A DNA stretch of 64,000 nt from Actinomyces sp. Marseille-P3109 (lineage in GTDB: Bacteria; Actinomycetota; Actinomycetes; Actinomycetales; Actinomycetaceae). Both the position numbers and the translations under genes were made by a program. Below, one piece after another: positions 17,658 to 26,482 of the stretch; positions within the stretch are counted from its first letter, which is position 1, and each line of letters opens with the position of its first letter. Under the pieces are notes generated by a model. That model saw nothing but the letters and a program-made list of their open reading frames with translations. It searched no databases and was not told the DNA's origin. The stretch spans positions 1,479,144-1,543,143 of the forward strand of contig NZ_OOHN01000008.1 of NCBI RefSeq assembly GCF_900323545.1, given 5' to 3'.

Positions 17658-18994
17658 TGAGCACCCCCACCCTCACCGATATCCCCGCCGAGGCCGAGGC
17701 GCGCGCCGCAGCCACCGGCTCGCTGCTGCGACTGGCCACGGCCGGCAGCGTCGACGACGGCAAGTCCACGCTCGTGGGCCGCCTGCTGTTCGACTCCAAG
17801 TCCGTCCTGCGAGACCAGCTGGCCGCCGTCGAGCAGGTCAGCCTGGACCGGGGACTGACCAGCGCGGACCTCGCACTGCTGACCGACGGGCTGCGGGCCG
17901 AGCGGGAACAGGGCATCACGATCGACGTCGCCTACCGCTACTTCGCCACCCCGAGGCGCTCCTTCATCCTGGCCGACTGCCCCGGGCACGTGCAGTACAC
18001 CCGCAACACGGTCACCGGCTGCTCCACGGCCGACGTCGTCGTGCTGCTGGTGGACGCGCGCAACGGGGTCCTGGAGCAGACACGCCGCCACCTGGCGGTC
18101 GCCGCCCTGCTGCGGGTCCCGCACGTCATCGTCGCGGTCAACAAGATCGACCTGGTGGACTTCTCCGCCGAGGTCTACGCCGCCATCGAGGCCGACATCC
18201 GCGCCGTGGCCGCGGAGCTGGGCGTGGCCGCGATCCACGTCCTGCCGACCTCCGCGCTCCTGGGCGACAACATCGTCGAGGCCTCCGCCAGCACGCCCTT
18301 CTATGCGGGGCCGACCTTGCTGGGGCTCCTGGAGTCCCTGCCCACCGCCCGCGATGAGGGAGCCTTCCGCCTCCCGGTCCAGCTGGTCATCCGTCCCCAG
18401 GGCGCCGCACCGACACCCGAGCTGCGCGACTACCGCGGCTACGCCGGGCAGATCACCTCGGGCACGGTGCACGTCGGCGACCCCGTGGTGGTCCTGCCCT
18501 CGGGCAGGCGCTCGCGCGTGGCCGGCATCGACCTGGGCGAACGCAGCCTGGAGGAGGCCGGTGAGGGCCAGTCCGTCACGGTTCGTCTGGCCGACGACGT
18601 CGACGTCGCCCGCGGCGACACCCTGGCCGCGGCGGGCGACGCGCCCCAGGTGCTCACCGAGGTCGAGGCCCGCGTGTCCTGGCTGAGCGAGGAGCCCCTG
18701 CGCCCCCGGGCACGGGTGCTGCTCAAGCACGGCGCCCAGACGGTCCAGGCGATCGTGCGCACCATCGAGGGCCGCCTCGACCTGGACGACCTGACCACGG
18801 TGCCGGCGGACGCCCTTGAGCTCAACGACATCGGCCTGGTGCAGCTGCGCCTGGCCTCCCCGGTGCCGTTGGCCGACTACTCGCTCTCCCGGTCCGACGG
18901 CGCCTTCCTCCTCATCGACGCCCACGAGGGCGGCACGCTGGCGGCCGGAATGGTGAGACTGCCCAACCGTCCCGCCAGGGCCGGTCGGGCGTGA
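17657..18994 (+). CDS. cysN: Sulfate adenylyltransferase subunit 1 (GTPase)
   Basis: A 445-residue translation-factor-like GTPase that drives APS formation by CysD through GTP hydrolysis. G1 (GSVDDGKST) is near residue 30, G3 (DCPGHVQYTRN) near 110, and G4 (NKIDLVDF) near 165. It ends without a CysC kinase domain, unlike the CysNC fusions of several actinobacteria, which fits the direct APS-reduction route. It overlaps cysD by one base. Confidence 0.96.
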   Translation: MSTPTLTDIPAEAEARAAATGSLLRLATAGSVDDGKSTLVGRLLFDSKSVLRDQLAAVEQVSLDRGLTSADLALLTDGLRAEREQGITIDVAYRYFATPRRSFILADCPGHVQYTRNTVTGCSTADVVVLLVDARNGVLEQTRRHLAVAALLRVPHVIVAVNKIDLVDFSAEVYAAIEADIRAVAAELGVAAIHVLPTSALLGDNIVEASASTPFYAGPTLLGLLESLPTARDEGAFRLPVQLVIRPQGAAPTPELRDYRGYAGQITSGTVHVGDPVVVLPSGRRSRVAGIDLGERSLEEAGEGQSVTVRLADDVDVARGDTLAAAGDAPQVLTEVEARVSWLSEEPLRPRARVLLKHGAQTVQAIVRTIEGRLDLDDLTTVPADALELNDIGLVQLRLASPVPLADYSLSRSDGAFLLIDAHEGGTLAAGMVRLPNRPARAGRA

Positions 18995-19013
18995 GGGACG
19001 GGTCAGCATCGTC

Positions 19014-19883
19014 ATGTCACGTGCACAGATCACCGAGGTCGCTCCGGCGCAACCGGCACCTCCGTCTCCTTCCGTTCCTTCCCCGGTGCCGCCCGTGCCC
19101 GAGGTCCTCCCGGAGTCCTTCACCGGATCCGGACAGGGGTGGGTGGCCCTGGTGGGCGGAGGCCCGGGCAGCAACGACCTCATCACCGCCCGTGGTCTGG
19201 AGCTGCTGGACCAGGCGGACGTGGTCGTCGTCGACGCACTGGCTCCTCGCGGGCTGCTGAAGGACCTGCACCCGGACACGGAGGTCATCGACGCCTCCAA
19301 GCGACGTGGCGAGCACGTCATGAGTCAGGCGCAGATCGATGCGCTCCTGGTCGACCTGGCCCGTCGAGGCAAGGGAGTGGTCCGCCTCAAGGGCGGGGAC
19401 CCCTACGTCCTGGGGCGAGGCGGGGAGGAGGCGGTCGCCTGCCAGCGTGCGGGCGTGGCCGTCGAGGTGGTCCCGGGGATCACGAGCGCCGTCTCCGTCC
19501 CGGCTGCGGCGGGCATCCCCGTCACCCACCGCGGTCTGTCGCGCGGCTTCTCGGTCATCACGGCCCACGCCGACCTGGGGGTCCTCCCTCAGCGCCGCGA
19601 CCATACGCTCATCCTGCTCATGGGTGTCTCCCGCCTGCGGGACTCGGTGACCTCCCTGCTGGAGGCCGGCAGCGATCCGGCCACTCCGGCGGCGGTCATC
19701 GAGCGCGGCTACCACCCCGACCAGCGCGTGATGACCACCGAGCTGCGATGTCTGGCCGACGTCGCCGCCCGGTACGGCGTGACCGCCCCCGCGGTCATCG
19801 TCATCGGCGACGTCGTCACCCTCAGTCCTCACTGGGCTGATCGAGTCGTCGAGGAGACCAGGCCGGCGAGCCCCGCCGCCTAG
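19014..19883 (+). CDS. cobA: Uroporphyrinogen-III C-methyltransferase (SUMT)
   Basis: A 289-residue SAM-dependent methyltransferase making precorrin-2, the first step to siroheme. It carries LVGGGPGSNDLIT near residue 45, RLKGGDPYVLGRGGEE near 125 and the PGITSA motif near 160. A Pro/Ser-rich stretch of about 40 residues precedes the core. In this operon its job is to supply siroheme for SirA. A separate precorrin-2 dehydrogenase is not seen in the window, so that step must be encoded elsewhere or be done by another enzyme. It follows cysN by 19 bases. Confidence 0.93.
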   Translation: MSRAQITEVAPAQPAPPSPSVPSPVPPVPEVLPESFTGSGQGWVALVGGGPGSNDLITARGLELLDQADVVVVDALAPRGLLKDLHPDTEVIDASKRRGEHVMSQAQIDALLVDLARRGKGVVRLKGGDPYVLGRGGEEAVACQRAGVAVEVVPGITSAVSVPAAAGIPVTHRGLSRGFSVITAHADLGVLPQRRDHTLILLMGVSRLRDSVTSLLEAGSDPATPAAVIERGYHPDQRVMTTELRCLADVAARYGVTAPAVIVIGDVVTLSPHWADRVVEETRPASPAA

Positions 19884-19924
19884 CCCGCCTCGGCGCACAC
19901 AGACCGAACGTCCTGGAGTCACTG

Positions 19925-20968
19925 ATGCGCAAGCTTGTTCTACTCGCCCTCGTCGGCCTGGCCGCTCAGCTGGTCGACGGCTCCCTCGGGATGGGGTACG
20001 GCATGACCTCGTCCTCCCTGCTGCTTCTGGCCGGACTGAGCCCGGCACTGGCCTCGGCCTCGGTGCACCTGGCTGAGATCGGCACGACCCTGGCCTCGGG
20101 GGCCTCCCACTGGCGGCTGGGCAACACCGATCCCCGCCTGGTGGTCCGGCTGGGGCTGCCCGGTGCGGTGGGTGCCTTCAGCGGCGCCACGGTCCTGTCT
20201 CACCTGTCAACCCGCGCGGCGACCCCGGTGACCGCGAGCCTGCTGATCCTGCTGGGGGCCTACGTCCTGGGGCGTTTCGCCCTGCGCCCGCCCCGCGGCT
20301 CTGGTAACCGGCGCTCCCCGCACGGCAGGCGGCTCCTGGTTCCCCTGGGGCTGGTGGGCGGTTTCGTCGACGCCACCGGCGGTGGCGGCTGGGGACCGGT
20401 GGTGACGACGACGCTGCTCACTGGCGGTCGCACGGCGCCGCGCACAGTAGTCGGCTCGGTGGGGGCCTCGGAGTTCCTGGTGACGGTGGCGGCCTCGGCC
20501 GGTTTCCTCACCGGCCTGGGAACGGCGGGCATCAGCCCGGGGATCGTCCTGGCCCTGCTGGCCGGCGGTCTGGTGGCTGCACCGATCGCCGCCTGGCTGG
20601 TCTCCCGTCTGCCCGGAGCGGTGCTGGGCACCGCCGTCGGCGGGCTGATCCTGGCCACGAACCTGCGCGTCCTGCTGTCCTGGGCCGAGGCCTCAGTCCG
20701 GACCGGGGTCCTGTTGTACGGCGCGCTCGGGGCGGCCTGGACGGCCTTCCTGGCCCTGGCGGTGCGCAAGGCGCGGACTGCCGCCAAGGACGTCCGGGAG
20801 GAGACCGATCAGGTGCTTGAGGAGGTTCGATCCGCTCATCGGCATGACCATGCACCTGAGGCCGCCGTACCGGACGAGCCGGCCACCGCCGGTGGCACCG
20901 GCGGGTCGACGTCGATCGAGTCGGCCCGTTCTCGCACGCGCGCAGATCTGGTGGTGGAGCCGGTATGA
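19925..20968 (+). CDS. TauE/SafE (TSUP) family sulfur-compound transporter
   Basis: A 347-residue membrane protein with about eight helices, starting MRKLVLLALVGLAAQLVDG and showing the TSUP hallmark DGSLGMGYGMTSSSLL. The second repeat half has FVDATGGGGWGPVV. TSUP members move sulfite, sulfate, sulfonates or related anions. Its place inside a sulfate-assimilation operon with no other sulfate permease makes sulfate uptake or sulfite export the likely roles. A hydrophilic, His/Glu-rich tail of about 70 residues follows the last helix. GGAG precedes the ATG, and the stop overlaps the next gene as ATGA. Confidence 0.88.
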   Translation: MRKLVLLALVGLAAQLVDGSLGMGYGMTSSSLLLLAGLSPALASASVHLAEIGTTLASGASHWRLGNTDPRLVVRLGLPGAVGAFSGATVLSHLSTRAATPVTASLLILLGAYVLGRFALRPPRGSGNRRSPHGRRLLVPLGLVGGFVDATGGGGWGPVVTTTLLTGGRTAPRTVVGSVGASEFLVTVAASAGFLTGLGTAGISPGIVLALLAGGLVAAPIAAWLVSRLPGAVLGTAVGGLILATNLRVLLSWAEASVRTGVLLYGALGAAWTAFLALAVRKARTAAKDVREETDQVLEEVRSAHRHDHAPEAAVPDEPATAGGTGGSTSIESARSRTRADLVVEPV

Positions 20969-21651
20969 GTGCACGTCCTCTGGTGCTCCTCGCCCACGGC
21001 TCGCGCCGGCCCGGGCCGTCCTGCCTGCTGTCGCGCACCGCCGAGCGCGTCCGCACGATCCTGCCGGAGGTGGAGGTGCGCACCGGCTACGTCGAGCTCC
21101 AGCACCCGGATCCGGCCACGGCGATGGAGGGGCTGGTGGATCCGGTGGTCCTTCCCTTCTTCCTGGCCCGGGGCTACCACGTCCTCAATGACGTACCGGC
21201 CGCGGTGGAACGGCACGGCTCAGGGACGGTCACCGGGCACCTGGGGGTCGAGGAGCACCTGGTGGAGGCCGTCGCGCAGCGTCTCCACGAGGCATCCGCA
21301 CCCCTGGGCGGGCTCGCAGGACTCGACCACATCGTCCTGGGCGCGGCCGGATCACGTCAGGGGGCGGCACTGGAGGAGGTCGAGGACATCACCCACCTGC
21401 TCGGGGCGCACCTGGGACGCGAGGTGACGCCCGCCTACCTCTCAGCTGCGCGCCCCAGCGTCCGTGACGCGGTGAGCACGGCCCGGGCCCGGGGTGCCAG
21501 GCGGGTGGGCGTGGCCACCTACCTGCTGGCGGAGGGACGTTTCCACCGGGCCCTGCACTCCACGGGCGCCGACGTCGTGGCCGCTCCCATCGGCGACCAT
21601 CCGGCGGTCGCCGACCTGGTGGTCCACCGCTACCGGGAGCTGATCGACTGA
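20965..21651 (+). CDS. Sirohydrochlorin chelatase (CbiX/SirB family)
   Basis: A 228-residue class II chelatase with LLAHGSRRPG at the N-terminus, where the metal-binding His lies, PFFLARGYHV near residue 73, and a repeat of the fold in the second half (VGVATYLLAEGRFH). It would insert ferrous iron into sirohydrochlorin to give siroheme for SirA. It is the last gene of the operon and faces the convergent TetR gene. Cobalt insertion for cobalamin is an alternative, but no other cobalamin genes are nearby. Confidence 0.88.
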   Translation: MSARPLVLLAHGSRRPGPSCLLSRTAERVRTILPEVEVRTGYVELQHPDPATAMEGLVDPVVLPFFLARGYHVLNDVPAAVERHGSGTVTGHLGVEEHLVEAVAQRLHEASAPLGGLAGLDHIVLGAAGSRQGAALEEVEDITHLLGAHLGREVTPAYLSAARPSVRDAVSTARARGARRVGVATYLLAEGRFHRALHSTGADVVAAPIGDHPAVADLVVHRYRELID

Positions 21652-21690
21652 CCGCGAGCGCACCCCACCGCCGAGCCGGGCATTCCTCAC

Positions 21691-21740
21691 GGAGGGCAAC
21701 CGTTCTTCCGTACCCCTACGAGAAACATGCCGCTCTCGGC
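21691..21740. repeat. Intergenic repeat, copy 2
   Basis: Related to 13764-13810 at roughly 80 percent identity over about 40 aligned bases. It lies in the 101-base convergent gap between the chelatase gene and the TetR gene, so the two copies bracket the sulfur operon. Confidence 0.6.
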
Positions 21741-21752
21741 GGAGGAGGAACG

Positions 21753-22553
21753 TCAGTCACCACCATTCTCAAGGAGTCGCTCGGACAGTCTCTGGATGAT
21801 GGGCTCGACCTCCTGCGAGGTGGTGGCTGCGGCGCTCACGCGCCCGAAGATGCTCACCGCGAGGAGCCCGAAGGCCGTCTCCTCGTCCTGCTGGCTCGGC
21901 TCGCGGCGTCCGTGGGAACGGGCCACCATGAGGGAGGTCTCTTTCAGCCATCGGCGCCAGCTGCCGGCCAGCCGGTCCCGGGAGTCCTCATGACGAATCG
22001 CGTAGAGCCAGGTCTCCAGGTGCAGGACAACATCCTCCACGGGAAGCTCCTGAAGCTGCTCGCCCCACCGGTCGGGACTCGCCGGCTCCTGAGCGACCTC
22101 ATCCGAGCTCTCCTCACCACAGGTGACGACCTCCAGGAACAGGGCCTCCTTGGAGGGGAAGGAGGAGTAGAAGGCGCCCTTGGTGAATCCAGCCGCCGAG
22201 GCGATGTCACTGACCGACGCCCCCTCGTAGCCCTTGGCAGCGAAGACCTCTCTGGCCGCAGCAAGGATTCGCGCCCGGGTCTCCTCGCTGCGACGACGTC
22301 CGCCGCCCCGCCCCGGGACGGTAGCACCGACCGCAGTGGAGGCGGAGGCCAGCTTCCGGGAGGCAAGATCCAGGGAGGCTGCTACCGCACTCTCGCTGCT
22401 CCGGCGCGCTCCCTGACCGGCCGCTCCCACTGCTCGGGAGAAGGCGCTGATCGCCTCATTGAGGGCGCGCGTCGCCTCCCTGATGTCGTCAGAGGCGGAG
22501 GCCCTGGAGTCGCTGTCACTGTTCTGCCCGTGGTCGGAGCTCCTGGCGGTCAT
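21753..22553 (-). CDS. TetR/AcrR family transcriptional regulator
   Basis: A 266-residue regulator. The TetR helix-turn-helix is central: ARILAAAREVFAAKGYEGASV followed by SDIASAAGFTKGAFYSSFPSKEALF, near residues 95-145. An unusually long Ser/Ala-rich N-terminal extension of about 90 residues precedes it. The C-terminal ligand domain is not specific enough to name an effector. It is the third gene after the ATPase and permease genes on the same strand, so it probably represses that exporter and itself through the palindrome at 24598-24617. Confidence 0.88.
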   Translation of the reverse strand: MTARSSDHGQNSDSDSRASASDDIREATRALNEAISAFSRAVGAAGQGARRSSESAVAASLDLASRKLASASTAVGATVPGRGGGRRRSEETRARILAAAREVFAAKGYEGASVSDIASAAGFTKGAFYSSFPSKEALFLEVVTCGEESSDEVAQEPASPDRWGEQLQELPVEDVVLHLETWLYAIRHEDSRDRLAGSWRRWLKETSLMVARSHGRREPSQQDEETAFGLLAVSIFGRVSAAATTSQEVEPIIQRLSERLLENGGD

Positions 22554-22657
22554 GTCCCCACTGTAGATGAGGCTTCTCAGGATGGGGCCACGGCACTTCC
22601 TCCGCAGCCCACCGTGCTTTCCCGCTATTCCCCAACCATCCGTAGACCTCGGCCGGC

Positions 22658-23467
22658 TCAGGGCCGCCTTCCCAGGGCCCATGACGCTCCGACGACGGCC
22701 ACCAGGCACCATCCGCCCAGCAGAATCCAGGAACGGACGGACATGGCGGCGTCGTGGGAGAACAGACCGGCGCGCACCACCTGGGCCATGGACTCGAAGG
22801 GCAGCCACCGGTGGGTCTCCTGGGCCCAGCCGGGGAGCCTGTCGGCGGGGAAGCTGACGGGCGAGAACAACATGATGCCGAAGGCGAGCACCTGGGAAAG
22901 GACCTGGGCCAGGGCCGGGGCCAGGAGAACGGCAATGGCGTAACCGATGCAGGCGGCCGTCAGGGCGACCAGCACGGCTCCGGGAGCCAGCCACCACTGC
23001 GGAGCGAGGTCGACGTCGAAGCGGGCGTTGGCGACGAGGATGCCTATCAACAGCCCGGGCAGCGCCAGAAGGGTCCAGATCGTCAGGTCGGCCAGGAGGA
23101 AGGCGATCCTGGGGACGGGCAGGGTGCGCATCCAGTCCAGGCTGCCCTCAGTGCGGGACTGGGAGACCCACTGGGGCGTCATGATGAGTCCCAGCGAGAT
23201 GAGCGCGATCGCCGGGCCGCCGCCGGCCAGGTGAAGGCTCGCCTCGCGTCCCGGGTGGCCCGCGATGAGCCCGTATCCCAGGACCATTGAAACGGACAGC
23301 AGCGTCTGGACGATGATGAAGAGAGGAAGCACGGGCAGGCTGCGGCGGAACCGCCACTGGATGAGGAGGCCGAGCTGGCGCCGGAGCGGAGTCGTCTGGG
23401 GCGCCGCTCCGGGATCGGTCGTACCGACCTGGCTCGTTTCGGTGCTCGCACTGGTTGGAGTAGTCAT
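22658..23467 (-). CDS. ABC-2 type transporter permease
   Basis: A 269-residue membrane protein with six predicted helices, beginning at QWRFRRSLPVLPLFIIVQTLL, after a short Thr/Ser-rich tail. Hydrophobic segments fit an ABC-2 export permease such as fluoroquinolone or drug exporters. AAGGAG lies nine bases before the ATG. It pairs with the ATPase gene just upstream on the same strand. Confidence 0.82.
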   Translation of the reverse strand: MTTPTSASTETSQVGTTDPGAAPQTTPLRRQLGLLIQWRFRRSLPVLPLFIIVQTLLSVSMVLGYGLIAGHPGREASLHLAGGGPAIALISLGLIMTPQWVSQSRTEGSLDWMRTLPVPRIAFLLADLTIWTLLALPGLLIGILVANARFDVDLAPQWWLAPGAVLVALTAACIGYAIAVLLAPALAQVLSQVLAFGIMLFSPVSFPADRLPGWAQETHRWLPFESMAQVVRAGLFSHDAAMSVRSWILLGGWCLVAVVGASWALGRRP

Positions 23468-23586
23468 CAGGGTCTCCTTCGTTCCTTGATCTTGTGGGGT
23501 CGGGGGTCGCATCCGCCCATGCGGCAGCGGCGGGGTTCGATGCGGATCGACACGGATCATCAGATGTGGCTGGGGCTCAGCCGGTT

Positions 23587-24540
23587 TCACGCGGCACGAC
23601 GTCGCGGCCCATCTCCCCCTTCTCCGGTGAGGTCGACGTAGACCTCCTCCAGTGAGATCGGTGCCAGCTCGTAGCGCTCGATCACTCCGTCCTCGAGGGC
23701 GTGAGCGGCCCACTCCACGGCCTGCGTCGTAAGGTGAGAGGGAACCGCCACGGATGTGCGCACGTCGTCGTGCCGTGTCAGGCTCATATCTGTCGGAGGC
23801 TCGAGCTCACGGCCGGGAACCCGGGTGACCTCCATGACGAAGGGCGATCCGTGACCGGCCACGAGTGCCGCAGGGGTTCCCTCAGCGATGACGTGGCCGT
23901 GATCCAGGACGGCGAGCCGGTCGACTGCCCGCTCGGCCTCCCGCACGTTGTGGGTCACCAGGAGGACCGCGGACCCGGCCTCGGCCAGGAGACGGATCTG
24001 GTCCCACAGCAGGCGGCGGCGTACCGGGTCGACGTCGTTGGTGGGCTCATCGAGGATGACCAGGCGCCCGGGGACGACGGCGCACATGGCGAAGGCAGTC
24101 AGACGGGCAACGCCGCCGGAGATCTTCTGAGCCGGCGTCCTCGCCCACTCCCCCAGGTCAAGGGCGTCGATCAGCTCCTCGGCGCGCCTGCGCGTCTGAC
24201 GCGGACGCCCTCCTCGCATGCGCCCCACGAGGTCGATCGCCGTTAGAGGAGTGAGCCCCGTGATGGGGACATTGGCCTGCGCCTGGACGTTGGTGAGGCG
24301 ACGGGCGAGGGCGGGGTTGGCGACGGCGTCGACGCCGTCGAGCACGATGCGTCCAGAGGTGGGGCGCAACAGGCCCACTACCTGGTTGGCCAGAGTGGTC
24401 TTGCCGGCGCCGTTGTGCCCGAGGAGGCCGACCACCTCGCCCGCCCCCACCGTCATGGTGATCCCGGCATTGGCCTGGACGATGTGCGAACCGCTTCCGA
24501 AGTGCTTGTGGAGGTCCTCGATGGTCAGTACGTCAGCCAT
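23587..24540 (-). CDS. ABC exporter ATP-binding protein
   Basis: A 317-residue ABC ATPase with Walker A GHNGAGKTT near residue 40 and Walker B RLVILDEPTNDVDP. The signature motif is ISGGVARL, a departure from LSGGQ in which the glutamine is replaced by valine. It partners with the permease at 22658-23467. The ATG at 24540 (MADVLTIEDL) follows a purine-rich AAAGGAAAGGG. Its promoter carries the palindromic operator described below, so it is probably repressed by the TetR protein encoded last in the operon. Confidence 0.87.
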   Translation of the reverse strand: MADVLTIEDLHKHFGSGSHIVQANAGITMTVGAGEVVGLLGHNGAGKTTLANQVVGLLRPTSGRIVLDGVDAVANPALARRLTNVQAQANVPITGLTPLTAIDLVGRMRGGRPRQTRRRAEELIDALDLGEWARTPAQKISGGVARLTAFAMCAVVPGRLVILDEPTNDVDPVRRRLLWDQIRLLAEAGSAVLLVTHNVREAERAVDRLAVLDHGHVIAEGTPAALVAGHGSPFVMEVTRVPGRELEPPTDMSLTRHDDVRTSVAVPSHLTTQAVEWAAHALEDGVIERYELAPISLEEVYVDLTGEGGDGPRRRAA

Positions 24541-24597
24541 GGATCCCTTTCCTTTCGGCGTTGTGTCTGGAATCGAAGGCATGAGGTCAACAACAGA

Positions 24598-24654
24598 TCC
24601 ATACCGTTCAGTATGGACGAAACCATACGATACTTTCCTGCTTTTGACTAGCAA
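24598..24654 (-). promoter_or_regulatory. Promoter and palindromic operator of the TetR-linked ABC exporter
   Basis: TCCATAC-N6-GTATGGA occupies 24598-24617. On the minus strand a candidate -35 TTGCTA (24654-24649) and -10 TATCGT (24632-24627), 16 bases apart, place this palindrome at and just past the transcription start, an ideal repressor site. A second palindrome with the same arms is found at 24671-24690 inside the neighbouring terminator. Confidence 0.6.
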
Positions 24655-24661
24655 ACACAAT

Positions 24662-24699
24662 GATGCCGTTTCCATACCGAGTGGTATGGAAACGGCATC
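24662..24699 (-). terminator. Hairpin terminator after the siderophore-type ABC transporter pair
   Basis: Perfect 17-base arms (24662-24678 and 24683-24699) with a 4-base loop, 38 bases after the stop of the gene at 24738. The minus-strand tail ATTGTGTTTG is T-rich. The stem core repeats the operator arms TCCATAC and GTATGGA. Confidence 0.75.
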
Positions 24700-24737
24700 G
24701 GTCTGCGTGCAGCGGGGTCAGCCTCTTCCGTCCGGGG

Positions 24738-26480
24738 TCACACCCGCTGGCGGATGTGCCAGCGCGAGGAGGCTGAGGAGGCCTCGATGAACTCGCGGAA
24801 GGGTCCGGGGACGGTAGCCAACTCCTGCGGCGTACCGCACTGGGCCACGCGGGCACCGGCCTCGGCCGGTTCGAGGAAGACGACCTCGTCGGCCTGACGG
24901 ACAGTGGACAGACGGTGGGCCACCACGATGACGGTGCGCCCCTCGGAGAGCTCGCGCACCACCTCGGTGATGGCGGACTCGTTCTCACCGTCCAGGGCCG
25001 AGGTGATCTCATCGAGCAGGAGGATCGGGGCGTCCTTGACGAAGGCTCGGGCGATGGCGACGCGCTGACGCTCCCCGCCGGACAGGCTCAGCCCACCGGG
25101 ACCGACCTGCGTGTCCCACCCGCGCGGCAGCGCCTCGATGACGCGGTCCAGGCGGGCACGCCGGGCGGCCTCGGCCAGCTCGGCGTCGGTGGCCTCGGGC
25201 CGGGCGATGCGCAGGTTCTCCCGGATGGTCGTGTCGAACAGGTAGACGTCCTGGAAGACCATGGAGGTCATACCCATGATCGTCGAGGCCCGCATGGAGC
25301 GAACCGGAACCCCGCCGATGGTGACGGTCCCGTCGTCGACGTCCCAGAACCGGGCTGCCAGGCGCAGGATTGTGGACTTGCCCGCACCCGACGGGCCGAC
25401 CAGGGCGGTGACCCGGCCCTGGGGCGCGGTCAGGGAGACGCCGGCCAGGACGGGGCGGCCGGCGTCGTAGGAGAAGGAGACGTCGCTCATTGCGATCGTG
25501 GTTCCCCGGGGCTCGACCTCCTGGCCGGGCTCGGGGTCGGGCAGTGGACGCGCGTCGAGGATGCCCCCTACGGCCCGCAGGGCGACCTTCGCGTTGTTGG
25601 CCTCGGAGGCGTACATGGCGGCCTTCGTCAGCGGCAGCAGCGTGCGCGCGGTGACGGCCATGATCGCGAGGTATCCGACGACGTCGAGCCGGTGCCCGCT
25701 CACGCGTGACAGACCGACTGCCATGACCAGTGCGAAGGCGATGTTGACGATGAGGTTGAAGTACTGTCCGGGCCTGCCCTTGACTCGCAGCCCCTCCAGG
25801 GTGGAGGCGGAGTCGTCCTCAAGGGCGGTGCGCACCGGCTCCCAGCCGGTTCCGATGACACCGGTGGCGCGCAGCACCGGCTGGAGCCGGGCGAGCTCCA
25901 CGAGGCGCCCGGCGGCGGCGCTCGAGGTGCGGTCCTCCATCTCGTTGGCGCGGGTGGTGGCCACTCCCATGAGTCGCCACACGAGGGTCAGCGGGATGAT
26001 GGTGGCGGCCATGATGAGCGCCAGGGGCCACTCGACGACGGCCGTGACCCCCAGCATGACCAGTGGCACGATGAAGGCGTTGCACAGGTTGGGGATCACC
26101 AAGGAGGCCAGGTGGGAGAGGGTGTTGACCTCCTTGGAGGTGGCGTTGACGACCGCGGCCTCCCGCTCGGCGCTGAACCATCCCAGGGGCAGAGTCAGGA
26201 CGTGCTCGGCGATGCGGTCGATCATGGTGTCGCAGACCTCGAAGACACTGACCCGGTAGGACCGGTGCATGGCGGTGGTGTCGACGACGACGGTGCTCAC
26301 TCCCATGAGCACGACAGCGATCAGCCAACCGGTCAGCGACTCCGAGCGCGAGTAGAGGGCGCGCAGAAAGGGGATCATGAGAGCCAGGGTGAGGCCCTGA
26401 AGGACGGCGGAGGCAGCGAACCAGGCGGTGATAGCCCGCATCTCGGCGGCGTTGACGACTCGCATCAGCAGCTTCCACAT
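24738..26480 (-). CDS. Siderophore-type ABC transporter, fused permease/ATPase (YbtQ/IrtB-like)
   Basis: A 580-residue half transporter: six transmembrane helices in the first 310 residues, then an ATPase with Walker A GPSGAGKST, signature LSGGERQR and Walker B LLLDEITSALD. The membrane domain (LPLGWFSAEREAAVVNA) resembles the exporter-fold siderophore importers YbtPQ and IrtAB. The ATG at 26480 follows the stop of the partner gene by two bases, with GGAGAAG upstream, so the two are co-translated and should form a heterodimer. In this locus it would import the ferric metallophore; export cannot be excluded from sequence. Confidence 0.8.
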   Translation of the reverse strand: MWKLLMRVVNAAEMRAITAWFAASAVLQGLTLALMIPFLRALYSRSESLTGWLIAVVLMGVSTVVVDTTAMHRSYRVSVFEVCDTMIDRIAEHVLTLPLGWFSAEREAAVVNATSKEVNTLSHLASLVIPNLCNAFIVPLVMLGVTAVVEWPLALIMAATIIPLTLVWRLMGVATTRANEMEDRTSSAAAGRLVELARLQPVLRATGVIGTGWEPVRTALEDDSASTLEGLRVKGRPGQYFNLIVNIAFALVMAVGLSRVSGHRLDVVGYLAIMAVTARTLLPLTKAAMYASEANNAKVALRAVGGILDARPLPDPEPGQEVEPRGTTIAMSDVSFSYDAGRPVLAGVSLTAPQGRVTALVGPSGAGKSTILRLAARFWDVDDGTVTIGGVPVRSMRASTIMGMTSMVFQDVYLFDTTIRENLRIARPEATDAELAEAARRARLDRVIEALPRGWDTQVGPGGLSLSGGERQRVAIARAFVKDAPILLLDEITSALDGENESAITEVVRELSEGRTVIVVAHRLSTVRQADEVVFLEPAEAGARVAQCGTPQELATVPGPFREFIEASSASSRWHIRQRV

Positions 26481-26482
26481 GG

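Noticed and set aside
17648..19321. Long minus-strand frame opposite cysN and SUMT
   Set aside because: Entirely antisense to two genes with intact catalytic motifs; composition is that of a shadow frame.
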